Part shown: piece after piece, positions 53,948 to 64,000 of the stretch
Numbering within the stretch: position 1 is the stretch's first letter
Layout: the number at the start of each line of letters is the position of its first letter
Assembly (NCBI GenBank): GCA_023678885.1
Contig: CM042955.1
Span: 19,541,835-19,605,834 of the forward strand
Reading direction: 5' to 3'
Origin: Pogostemon cablin
Lineage: Eukaryota > Streptophyta > Magnoliopsida > Lamiales > Lamiaceae
Length of the DNA: 64,000 nt
Translations under genes and position numbers: made by a program
The notes under the pieces: model-generated
What the model saw: only the letters and a program-made list of their open reading frames with translations
The model's database searches: none
Told to the model about the DNA's origin: nothing

Positions 53948-54911
53948 GGTCATCTCCAGCAGTTTACCCCATTTTGCAGCACATTTACCCCTAAAATGCG
54001 GACAACTCAGTAAATCATCTCTTGCAGTTGACTCCATTTTGCAGCACATTCATTTTATTAATACTATTTTTATTAATTTTTACATTTAATTTATTTTTTA
54101 TTATTATATTTATTTTTGAATACAAAAAATAATATAATAAAAATATTAAAATGTCTAAAACTAAAATAATATAATCATTAAAATTACAATATAATTTATT
54201 TAAACATGAAATTAAGACAATAATTAAAATTAAAATTACATTAAATAATACATAAATATCAAATTAAAATTACAACACAATAATTAAAACTACAACACTT
54301 AAATTAAAAAATCTACTCCTCCGAGTTAGAATACTCCATCCATAAATGATCAATTAAAGCATTTCGAAGGTTGAAATGGGCATCTGTATCTCTAATCTGT
54401 GCATATCGATTAAGAAAGTTTTGGAATCGAGCAGGATCACTATCCACAAATTCAACATCCGGAAGTTGCACTTCTCTTGTTTACAATAATTAATAATTTT
54501 TTATTTTATTTAAAAATGTAGAATTTTTTTCACATATACAACATATATATTAATTTATTATTAAAACTAAAAATCATAATATTTTTTACTTATTTAAATA
54601 ATTATTATAAAAAAGTAAAAAAAAATAATTTTAAAGGAAAAGAAATAAAAAAGTTTACGCATGCATACCACATGCATATTACTAATTTATTATTAACCAT
54701 CAATTTAAATTAATAACTGAAAATAAATAATAATAATAATAAATTTTAAAAAAAAGAAAATTTGGATGCAGGAAGTTACTGTAGCGACTGGAAAATCCAA
54801 TTGCTACAGTACTTTTCCTTATTTTGCAGCCGATAATGCAGCATTGTTGGAGTGAGTATTTGGCTACATTTTCCAATTGCAGCCTATTTTCCAGCTTTGC
54901 TGGAGATGATC
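53948..54911. mobile_element. PIF/Harbinger deletion derivative (964 bp)
   Basis: TAA flanks both sides (53945-53947, 54912-54914). The termini GGTCATCTCCAGCA and GATCATCTCCAGCA (reverse complement) match over 14 bp with one mismatch. It carries the last part of a Harbinger transposase on the minus strand (54313..54480). It directly abuts the MULE-like element on its left. Confidence 0.85.
54313..54480 (-). pseudogene. C-terminal piece of a Harbinger (HARBI1-like) transposase
   Basis: The minus-strand frame reads LPDVEFVDSDPARFQNFLNR, then RDTDAHFNLRNALIDHLW, and ends SNSEE at a TAG (54313-54315). The H...LRN.LI.HLW ending is typical of PIF/Harbinger nucleases. The catalytic part is deleted, so it is non-autonomous. 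Confidence 0.7.
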
Positions 54912-55140
54912 TAAGGCTATAACTAGTTATTAACGCTAGGTGTTATCATTTTGAAATGATTATTGTAGATTTGACTCAAGTCAATTTTTACTCGGCTGTT
55001 ATACTTTTGAATTTGAACTAGTAATAATTGATGGTTAAAAGTATGCAAATGCTATGAATCACGTTATATTCATTTAAATTGAACTTCCTTTATTTGAGTT
55101 TGTATGTGAATATGTGATTGGACCTCTGTCCAAAATCATA

Positions 55141-55388
55141 CTCTCTCAATCTCTTTTTAAATAATACACTTTTTTATTTTGGATTGTCCCATAAAAGTTT
55201 CCACATTTAAAAAAAAAAGTAAAAAACAGCCGCTCTTCCTCATACACTTTATTTAAAAAAAACGATCTCTACCTAACACATTTTATCATTTTTTTATTAC
55301 AAAAAATACCATTATACCCCTAAAAATTATCACTTTCTTAATCTTCGTGCTGGAATTGGGGGTACAATCTTTTGTGGGACGGAGAGAT
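55141..55388. mobile_element. Degenerate Stowaway-like MITE
   Basis: The left end CTCTCTCAATCTCTTTTTAAA and right end TTTTGTGGGACGGAGAGAT are a weak inverted pair. TA lies on both sides. Confidence 0.5.
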
Positions 55389-55719
55389 TATATTACAAGG
55401 AATTTTTAATATGCACACTTATATTTCATAATGACATTAATATTATATTTATCAACATATATGTTCATAATGTGGAATTGAAATATTCAAATGAAACACC
55501 ACATTACTTATTAAACAATTCAACTTCGTGTATTAAATTTTTAATTAATCACCAAGAATTAGTTTTGATATTATAAATGCACTATAATAATCTCCACATA
55601 TTGAGGATAAATCATACATTGTTTTAAATTAAACTTATAACCCTTAAAAAATTGATAATTACATTATCAATCAAATTAATTTATTAATCTTTGAATCAAT
55701 TAAAAGAGGAGTTAGTCTC

Positions 55720-55857
55720 TTGTAAATTGGGTTTATACATCATACATTCTTGTAAATAATTGTAAATCATGTGATTTCCTTAATTTAAATATCATAATAA
55801 TACATAGGGTATACAAAATTGAAAGGGGAGCACAGAGTTTACACATAATTTACACAA
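55720..55857. mobile_element. MITE copy of the TTGTAAATTGGG family
   Basis: It starts TTGTAAATTGGGTTTATAC and ends GTTTACACATAATTTACAC. The internal GTGATTTCCTTAATTTAAAT...CATAGGGTATAC core is shared with the copies at 24693 and 46590. Confidence 0.6.
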
Positions 55858-55869
55858 GGTTATGTGTTA

Positions 55870-56560
55870 AAAGAGAATATATTTACACACGCTGCGATCT
55901 AGTTTTAAATAAAGTTCACCACACTTGCCATATAAAACCAGGTAACCATGTTATTGCGAAAGGATAAGAATTAATTAGCAGGTGATCAGTGGGCTTAAGT
56001 GTTGATTAAGGATGCATTAACTGATATTTTAATTACAAGATGCTCTAGTTATGGTTGAATGACGTGCCATTAAGGACAAAGTGTGGTTTAAATGATACAC
56101 TTGCTTGATCATGTTTAAAAATAATAATCCAGCGCATCCATTTTCAAGAAATGATGGAACTTAGTAAAATTTTCTTTCTTACATTTAAATTAATATTGTA
56201 ATTTGTTTGAGTTGGACTTTTGTGATATAGGCCGGAGCAAGGATAATCGTTCCAAAAAGATTCTTCACATAAGAAAGTTGGGGGTTCGTACTTTTAAAAT
56301 TCAGCGTTCTTGATGTATTATTACATAATTGAAGTGACTAAAAGTGCTTTTCTTTTTTAAATAAAAATAAAAATTCGTGTTAAAAGAAATTATATATATA
56401 TATATAAAAGAGGAATGGCCGGTCACTTGGCTAGTTCCTCTCGATGGACGGTTACCAGAATTCACACGTGTCAACCATCTCTCGTAAACGTGTCCCGCGT
56501 ACAGAAGACTCTCCCCGTGGCTACAGCATAGTAATTCTTCCACTTTCTTGAAAAATAGTG
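55870..56560. other. AT-rich intergenic DNA
   Basis: No gene is seen. Confidence 0.45.
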
Positions 56561-56704
56561 TACCCCACCATTAGATCAAGTGGCAGAAGAGAGGGTGGAA
56601 AAACCTTCCATCTGAGCTTGGTTTCTACATGGTGGGGATTTGATTCCTGCCTTTAGCATGAATTTGGGTCCTTGCAAGCACAAATTTAACAGTGAGCGCT
56701 TCCT
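56561..56704 (+). mobile_element. tRNA-derived SINE, family A, diverged and truncated
   Basis: It aligns with the copy at 37745..37993 through TCAAGTGGCAGA (A-box side), GAGGGTGGAAAAACCTTCCA, CTGAGCTTGGT, a decayed B box (GGGATTTGATTCC), GCATGAATTTGG, CCTTGCAAGCACAA and TTTAACAGTGAGC. The tail beyond this is missing. Target duplication was not resolved. Confidence 0.8.
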
Positions 56705-57734
56705 AAAAACTCTCCACTTTCTTCTTCTGCCAACACATCGCCTTCTCCGTTTCAATTTTTGCTCTCTCCTTCTGTACTCGCCTCTTCTCACTTTTTCATT
56801 GTAATTTTTGGGCTTTCAGTGGTAGTTACTTCTCTCTTCCATATTCGCTCTCACTCTTGTTGTTCCCCCTTTCATCTATAGCCTGGTTTTCTCCGTTCTT
56901 GGTGGATAACATTTTCAACCACTTTCACTCCCCTGCTCGCACTGCGTCCCTGCCCATCTCTCTATCTTTCTTTCCCAGCGCCGAGAGCCCTACGCTTGTT
57001 ACCCGCTTGTGGACTGTAGTGCTGATCGATAGAGACTACGGCTCCCCACCTGCTCCCGAATTGCCAGCCAAATTTCAAGAAAGGTATGTTCGCCCAAAAT
57101 TCTGGCCTATTCTTTTGAGTGAAAATTCTTCAATTTTTGTGTGAATGGTCCTTTTTTTTTAGTTTGAGGTTACATTCATCAATTTTGTATGAATTGATTT
57201 ACCCATTCTTAAAACCCTTATAGAAGATTCATCGAGTAAATTCAAGTGCATGATTGTGATTGTGGTTTTAGCTCAAAGTCTATATGATAGACGACCCATA
57301 GCCAGGTCCAGAGGCCCTGCCCTTAAATGGTCCAAGGGGTCTTAAACAAGAAAACTTTGATTCTTATGTAATTTTTCAATTTTCTTGGGGTAATTTTTCC
57401 TGCTGGTGAACATAGAATTACTTATCTATCGATGAATTCCTTGGGGTGTCAATTTTTTTTGCAGGGAGCCACAAGATCATGTCACAACCGCAGGGAAGAG
57501 CCTGTATTGAAATGGGTTAATGGTTAGTTTTCCATATCTTTTTTTTTTCTTCTCTAATTTTCACTCACTTGTTTGATGAGTTGAACTCAATAGTAGTATT
57601 ATCTGTTATGATGTCGTTTATGCAAATTATTATGTGATTTAGTACAAGAATAACTCTAAAATCACCTTTCTTTTTTATTGCAAATACAAATTAATTGGGC
57701 TTGTCTGCTTTCGCATCGGCCTCTTCAATCATTC
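56705..57734 (+). other. Leader- and splice-like DNA before the MPP-alpha remnant
   Basis: 56710-57080 is CT-rich and GC-richer, then CAAGAAAG|GTATGT (57083) looks like a donor. TTTGCAG|GGAGCC (57464) to AATG|GTTAGT (57523) looks like a small exon. I cannot tie either to a protein, though they may be the remains of the 5' part of the gene whose exons follow. Confidence 0.3.
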
Positions 57735-58860
57735 AGTTCTCCCTTTCTTCGCGTGATCTTATCTTGGTCTCAGCTGGTTACTCTGGCCCCTGCGGAAATG
57801 GTCTTGTGGCTTCAGAATCTACTCTTAGCGAATTGAATAGCACTGTTCTGGAGGAGTTTGTTGCTGTAAGTTTTAAATTAATATGTTTTGGAATTAGCTT
57901 GGTATCATTATTCCCTTTAATTAATTATGAAATGTTACAGTAAAACTACACCACGCATAGAATTATACTTTCCGCGTCAGGTGTTGAGCATGATGTACTG
58001 TTAGAATATGCAGAACCACTTCTATCTGATCTCCCTACAGTTTCTTGTCCATCAGAGCCCAATCCAATTTATACAGGTGGAGATTTTCGCCGCCAAGGTG
58101 ATTCAGGGGTGTGTAAAAATATCCCACCTAAACTTACATTTTTGTTTACTTTTTGTTTATGTGGGTACATCAGCTATAATATGTCTTTTAACTCTTCCTT
58201 AATTTGCGAGAAGATAACCCACTTTGCGCTCGCTTTTGAACTACCTGGTGGCTGGGTTAGGGAAAAGGATGCTGTAACATTGACTGTTCTTCAGGTATGC
58301 TGACTTGCTCTAAGGTTAATCAACCACCCTGACCATTTTTGTCTGCTCTAGAAAAATATGATGTATTAAATAATTTTAATGAGCTTGTCAGCTAAATGTT
58401 TAATTTTCTGTTTAAATATACTATTCAATGATGCCCCTTTGCCTTTCTTTGTTTCCATCCTTTTTTTATTATTTATTTATTTTCGTCCATTTTAAATATA
58501 CCTTTTAGATGCTTATGGGAAGAGGCGGATCATTCTCAACTGGTGGACCTGGAAGGGGATATACTCAAGATTATATAAGTCATGCTCGTACTACAGTATA
58601 CCTAACTTATTTCTGCCAGTGTTCTGTTCAGATTGTAAAATTTTTTTAAACCTTCGCATTTAGTATAAAGTGCTTTTATGTCCTCATAGGGCCAATTTAA
58701 GATTGCATATATTGTCTTATCTTTACTACTGATAAATTGTACTGCAAAGAGATTTTTCATCTGCGGTTATGTTTAATTTATGACCAGATCTTGGTGTTCT
58801 GAACGAGCATCATCAGATTCAATCCTTTGCTGCGTTTAGCAGTATTTGCAATAATACTTG
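57735..58860 (+). pseudogene. Mitochondrial processing peptidase alpha-subunit pseudogene fragment
   Basis: MPP-alpha cleaves presequences in the mitochondrion and in plants is part of the bc1 complex. The recognisable exon remnants are: to 57865 (SAGYSGPCGN ... LNSTVLEEFVA, then GTAAG); 57941..58108 (HRIILSASGVEHD, AEPLLSDLP, YTGGDFRRQGDSG); 58211..58294 (THFALAFELPGGW, then CAG|GTATGC); 58509 to about 58570 (MLMGRGGSFSTGGPGRG); and about 58790..58858 (LNEHHQIQSFAAFSS). Order and intron sites fit the family, so it is not a retrocopy. The second exon opens with TAA where Glu is expected, the fourth has lost sequence after GRG, and no 5' exons or C-terminal half were found. Confidence 0.82.
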
Positions 58861-61800
58861 ATCGAATGTGTAGTAAATATATGTGTGTTGAAAGTTGTCT
58901 AAGCAATGAACTGCCTGTCAATGCTATGGGCTTCTCTTATGTACTTTTTAACACTTGAAAATTATTCAAATGAATATATTTTTTGGTGTATTAAGTATGA
59001 GAACTATATTATTTATTCCCAGGTGTCTGAATGTCTTTGTTGTTTCTTTAATGCATCCTCTCTTGCTTCATGAAACACATATATTCTGAACCCATGTTTG
59101 CATCAAATTAACATAATGACAAATATGGATGCATATATTCATCTTTAATGTGGTTCTGTCAGACCAATTCTTTGACCATTTTCCGTTCTTTGGTTTTTTT
59201 ATAAAGGTACAAATAAGAGAATGACACAATAATTGAGGCTTCTTCTTTTGATATAAGCTCTCCACTGCAGTATCATCTTTATGGTGATGGGAAGCTTGGA
59301 GGTGATGCACCCTTAAGGTGGACAGAGAATCAACTTCTTGAGAGATAGGTACTTCTTTATGTAGTGGAAACATTATAATAGTCTTCTATTCTGGTTGTTT
59401 ATGAAGACTGTGAATCCACTGCAATGAATTCTTTTCAGACCTCTTCTCTTTTTATTTTCTTGTTAGTTCTGCTGATGTTATCACCCCAATATTCTCTTAT
59501 CTTATTTGCATTATAATACATTTCATCTAGAAAGCACATATGCAACAATTTTGGCAACTGGGAACATGAGTCAACTACTCTTAAAACGTCTGATGAAAGT
59601 GATATAGTCTCCTCCTCGGTTGTCACTGTGGGAACATCACAAAACTATTTGAGTTTTGGTAGGTTGAAACCATTGATATGCTTGTATGGACTAACATAAC
59701 TGATTTTTCATGAATTAAATAAGAGAAAAACATCATCTTAAGTATTTTGTGGCACATTTAACAGGTGTTTACACTCTTAAGTGATGACTGGAAAAAGAGT
59801 TATGGATGTCATTGGAAGAAACTGAAGACTTAACTAAATCAGGAGTGGTTGATACACATTGAATATAATTGATCATTAATATGGTGCATGGCTTTTCGTC
59901 TGTGACCTGGAACTTCTTTCAGCTGGAATGACTCTCTCAAGTGTTCATCATATGTACGCAAGCTATAACATAGAGTTTGTTATGAATGTTCATTTTTAAA
60001 TATGTCATAGGTAAACCTTTGCCTTACTTGTTAATATTTGTTATTTGTGTATTGATTGTTGTCCGGGTTGTGTGTAAATTCTCATTCTTTTTTATATGAA
60101 ATTTTAGTGTACAGGGGTTTGTCCTCATTTGAGTCGCGATCGGCGGTGGCCCACCAGACACCAATCACACTCTACGCCACCACTACAATTAAATTTTGCA
60201 TGCTTGAGACTGAAATTTTTGTATGACCTTTCTGAAATCTGTTGGGAAGGGTAAATCAATTAGATGATGGACTAAGATGCTGTTATGTACTTTAAGAAAC
60301 CAAGAATTCATTTTAAGTAAATAATTTTTACTACATAGGAAGAGAAACTACCGGCAAAGCTCTATGAATAACCTTCTGAGTTCTTGGATTCGTTACATAA
60401 CTTATTCGTTCTGATTTATTCTGAAATTTTAGTTATTGTAGGGGTGTAAGCCAACAATTTGATTTGATGGCGACGCAGTAAGCACCCCTATTGGTTGATT
60501 TATATGTTTAGCTGGCTATAGACAGTGTCAGATATGTAGGAAATGTTGATTCAACCTTTTCTAATCATATCTTCTCCAAACACCAGTTTCATCGCCCTTC
60601 TGTGGTCTAAAATTTAAGGCTGCATGTTGTTCTCAGCGTCAAGGATCGCCCATATCAGATGTAAACTAGACATGGATATTTTTTTTATAGTTTTCCTCTC
60701 CCTTGTATTTCTTTTTAACCTTGCGAATTGGTTAATGCCCATGGTATTTTAGTCCAATTGTACACATATATACTTTACACTTATGTTCCTTTCCCCCTTT
60801 ACTGTTGTCGTTTCCCTTTTAGTTTTTCTTCAATATGAGTTTGAAGAGACTTACATTGTATTGAGTTCCAACCTTGATTCCATGGATGTATGGAGGACCA
60901 TTGGTTGTACTTAGTCTGCCTTCTAAGGCCCTTCAATCAAAAATTCCTCTTAAACATCGTTTAGTATTATAATAAGGGATGGTTAACTTAAAATTGAGTG
61001 TTTATTTTACATTTGTAACTTAGCATTTCATCAGTAAACGCATCAAATTAAAAAGAAATCACTTTTTATCAATACATCACTTTTTGTTTGGTATGGTAAT
61101 GGGGTATGGAGTGTATCTTCTCCGTGGTTCAATTGTACTCTGCATTTATAGTTATCAAATGTGATTGAGTAAGTGTTTATTAAGTGTTTGATTGAGTTTT
61201 TTCTCACACTCTGTTTTTTCTTTTAATTTCAAGATATGTCTTTTGAATTTCATATTTTATGATTCTTTTTTGTGTCCACATGCAACTTGCATATGTGTGC
61301 ATTCTGTATGAACATATATTAAGGACACATAAAGATGTAAAATTGAAGTTATGCATAACATTTCTTTTTATTCCCTTTTTTGTTTTTGTTTTTCAGGATC
61401 CAACAAAGCAGCAACAAAGGTACAAGAACATGTTGCCCAACTTTACAACAAATATGCTAACCTATCAACAAATGTGATTGAGTGAGTGTTTATTAGGTGT
61501 TTGATCAAGTTTTTTCTCACACTTGAATTCTTGTTGTGTTGATTGAAATTGTTAAATAACTTATTCTTTCTATTTTATTCTGAAAGCCATGTCCGAAAGG
61601 AAGGTTTTGAGAGTGAATCAGAGCGAAAGAAAGATTTGTGAGGGAGATGCAAAAGCAATTTTTTTTTTTTTTTTTTTTTTTGAAGCTAAGATGCAAAAGC
61701 AATTGATATCTCTGTTCAATATGATATTTTTAGTGAATTCCTGCCTTCCCTCACTTTTTCGTTTTCTTTTCCTTTAAAATTTTCTTGCAATATTGGAAGG

Positions 61801-61988
61801 AAAGTTCCAGGAAGGTGTGCAGATTGGATTGGTGGCCCATTCACTGTCGGTAGTTGACACATCATTTTCTCATTGTTGTATTTGTACCTTCCAAAAGTTA
61901 AAAGGTTTCACACTCTATTTCTCATTATTACTCGCTCGTCGGTCCATCTGAAATTGAAAACATCTTTGCCTTATTTTCCATTTCTCAC
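58861..61988. other. Intergenic / decayed gene DNA after the MPP-alpha fragment
   Basis: No intact ORF is seen. Small coding-like islands with splice-like borders occur at about 59271-59348 (frame YHLYGDGKLGGDAPLRWTEN then stop) and 61397-61470 (after TTTTTCAG). I could not assign them. A TTTATTA(A/G)GTGTTTGATTGAG-like phrase recurs near 61175 and 61490. Confidence 0.35.
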
Positions 61989-61998
61989 CTACCATGAA

Positions 61999-62272
61999 TT
62001 TTTTTTGATATGGAGGTTTCGGGCTTACGTCCGACTAGTCCTCGAGAAAATAGTCCCGACTCTTCAGAATTGCCTCCAGGTAAATCGCGGTAACCACACA
62101 ATGGATCACAGGTTCCTAATATCCTCAACTACTGCCCAAGGAATTGCTCCATGTTGTCCCTCCCCCCAGCTCAGCCGTAGGTTCCCATCGAGTTTCAGCC
62201 TTCCACACTGGCTCTTGTAGTCCTCAATATTAATTGTTCCACCATTGCGCTCCGGGGACTTGAACCCCTGAT
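61999..62272 (-). mobile_element. tRNA-derived SINE, family B, 5'-truncated
   Basis: It shares the CGGGACTAGTCGGACGTAAG-type tail, the poly(A) (plus-strand T run at 61999-62006) and most of the body with the copy at 33625..34029. It stops just before the B box, so the A box is absent. A 10-bp duplication CTACCATGAA flanks it (61989..61998 and 62273..62282). The internal tandem duplications of the other copy are not present. Confidence 0.85.
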
Positions 62273-62506
62273 CTACCATGAAAATTAATTTTACGGGAGG
62301 TTGTCCTATGTTAACTTGCTATATAATGGAATACATTTGAACTTCTTTTATACATAAAATTTTTACTCTAGTAATAAATTACCCATTTCATCATGAGAAT
62401 CGTTCATTTTCATATTGTTTAACAAAATCTATAGATTTTGATTAATTTTATTGATTTTTAGATATTTTAATATTTTTAAATAATAAATATGCAAAGTAAT
62501 GGTATA

Positions 62507-63114
62507 CTCCCTCCGTCCTTTTTAAAGATGATCTTTTTTCTATTTTGGCGTCTCATCCAAACAAATTCATTTTTTTTATACACATGGGACTCACACACAC
62601 CCACTACTATAATTAAAATATAGGGTCCATACTCCCACTAATATATCTATCCACTACACATTAAATAATAATACTCATTAATACACGTGCAGAGGGTCTT
62701 TTTTTCCATTTTGGGCGTCTCATCCAAAGAGTTTCATTTTCTTTTTTACACACATAAGACCACACACACTCACTAATACAATTAAAATTTGGGGCACACA
62801 CTCTCATTAATATAATTATCCACTACACATTAAATAATACTCCCTTCGTCCAGTTCAATGGGTACCATTTGCTTTTTGCACTTGGATTAAGGAGTATTAT
62901 TATTTAATGTGTAGTGGGTAGTTGTATTAGTGGGAATGTGGGCCCCATATTTTAATGTGTGAGTTTGTGTGTGGGTCTCATATGTGTAAAAAAATAAATG
63001 AGACCTTCAGGGCCGAACGTAAAAAAAATGAGACTTTTTGTAGCAGACGGAAAGAGTAATACTTATTAATCCACATGTAAAAAATAAAAAACTCTCTTTG
63101 GGTGGGACGGGGAG
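62507..63114. mobile_element. Stowaway-type element with an internal Stowaway
   Basis: The outer termini are CTCCCTCCGTCC and (reverse complement) CTCCCCGTCCCACCC, flanked by TA (62505-62506, 63115-63116). The left half contains a tandem repeat of TTTTGG(G)CGTCTCATCCAAA (about 62553 and 62710). A second element lies at 62840..63056. Confidence 0.7.
62840..63056. mobile_element. Inner Stowaway MITE (217 bp)
   Basis: The termini CTCCCTTCGTCC and (reverse complement) CTCTTTCCGTCTGC are flanked by TA. The internal phrase GATTAAGGAGTATTATTATTT is shared with the copies at 41629 and 63934. Confidence 0.7.
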
Positions 63115-63116
63115 TA

Positions 63117-63933
63117 TGTGTTAGCTAAGGTTGACAATTTTTAAATTAAATTAACTTTAATTTGAAGTTATTGCATAAATATGTTATTTTCTTTCTTGTA
63201 AATGTAAAGTTATTATCGCACAAATAAAAGTATGTTTATTAGTAGTTAAAGTATGTTTGTAGTGATTATATTATAATATTTTAAAAATATACTTAAATTC
63301 ATTATTCATCATACTTTAAAAAACTATAATTTTTAAGACGTGTATTGCACATCACATACACGCGTCATATTTTATAATATGATTTTTTTGTGGTATGTAA
63401 AAATGAAAATTTGACCTATCATGTCTTCTGCTCCTATTTGGTGGGAGAAGAGGGATAATAGTATATCATGAAAGTGTCTACACAATTAAAAAAAATTAAA
63501 TGAAAAAATCAATTCACAACTTGATCAAGCAAATTAATAAAATGATAACATAAAAAAAAAAAAGGAGTTGATAGGTAAGAGGTACTCAAGTCTCAAATGA
63601 AGCATTCAACCACTGGATTTGATAATTGAAAAGAAAAAAAAAACTATCACATTAATAAAAAAAATTAATAAAGAAAACAGAATGAAAAAAAAAATTGCAA
63701 TTACAATAAAGAACATTGAAATTAATCAATAATAAAGTACCTAACAAAAATGCAAAGATGTGACAATTTTTTTACCAACTCAACTCTTCTACCTCATTTT
63801 ATCATTTTCACTACTAATATTTTCTTCATAACACGGGATTTAGGAATGAAAGCTTAAAGACGATTGTAAAGAAGTATTCACATGAAAAAATAAAGCACAT
63901 ATACATACACGTGCATTTATGTAGTAAATGATA
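63117..63933. other. AT-rich intergenic DNA
   Basis: No gene is seen. Confidence 0.45.
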
Positions 63934-64000
63934 CTCCCTCCGTCCCTCATTAAGAGGGTCATTTGCTTTTCGGTACGTAGATTAAGGAGTATTATTATTT
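63934..64000. mobile_element. Stowaway MITE, cut by the window edge
   Basis: It begins CTCCCTCCGTCCCTCATTAA after a TA and continues with the subfamily phrase GATTAAGGAGTATTATTATTT at the very end. Confidence 0.75.

Overview
This is nuclear DNA of a flowering plant, most likely a eudicot. The evidence is nested Ty3/gypsy LTR retrotransposons of plant-specific lineages, a plant class II small heat-shock protein, a plant NF-YA gene carrying a miR169 target site, Stowaway and PIF/Harbinger elements, tRNA-derived SINEs, and AT-rich intergenic DNA. I cannot name the species.

Layout. 1-17555 is a nest of two retrotransposons. A young Tat-lineage gypsy element on the minus strand (gag-pol 59..6424 as one uninterrupted frame, 5' LTR 6488..7489, the rest beyond the left edge) sits inside an older, decayed Athila-lineage element on the plus strand (7490..17555). 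The Athila element has a broken pro-pol, a broken env-like ORF, a polypurine tract and a 3' LTR. 17556-23300 holds decayed DNA transposons: a Myb/SANT-like fragment and a Mutator-like transposase pseudogene. A class II sHSP gene with TATA box and heat-shock elements lies at 23.6-24.3 kb.

24.3-30.5 kb is AT-rich, with MITEs and a solo LTR of the Tat family inserted into a MITE. 30.6-32.6 kb holds a single-coding-exon mitochondrial carrier gene. 34.5-37.7 kb holds a five-coding-exon NF-YA gene (minus) with a 3'-UTR miR169 site. SINEs with clear target-site duplications flank it on both sides.

38-48.5 kb is AT-rich with MITEs and possible Helitron termini. 48572-52321 is bounded by a 9-bp direct repeat and related inverted termini. 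It carries a VQ-protein pseudogene, a second coding-like fragment and a nested Stowaway, so it looks like a gene-capturing (Pack-) MULE; this is the most interesting candidate in the window. 53.4-54.9 kb holds two abutting DNA transposons, one with the tail of a Harbinger transposase. 57.7-58.9 kb holds exon remnants of a mitochondrial processing peptidase alpha-subunit gene. The right end holds a 5'-truncated SINE and nested Stowaway elements.

The only apparently intact host genes are the sHSP, the mitochondrial carrier and NF-YA. Nothing suggests that they act in one pathway. Most of the remaining sequence is transposon debris in different states of decay.
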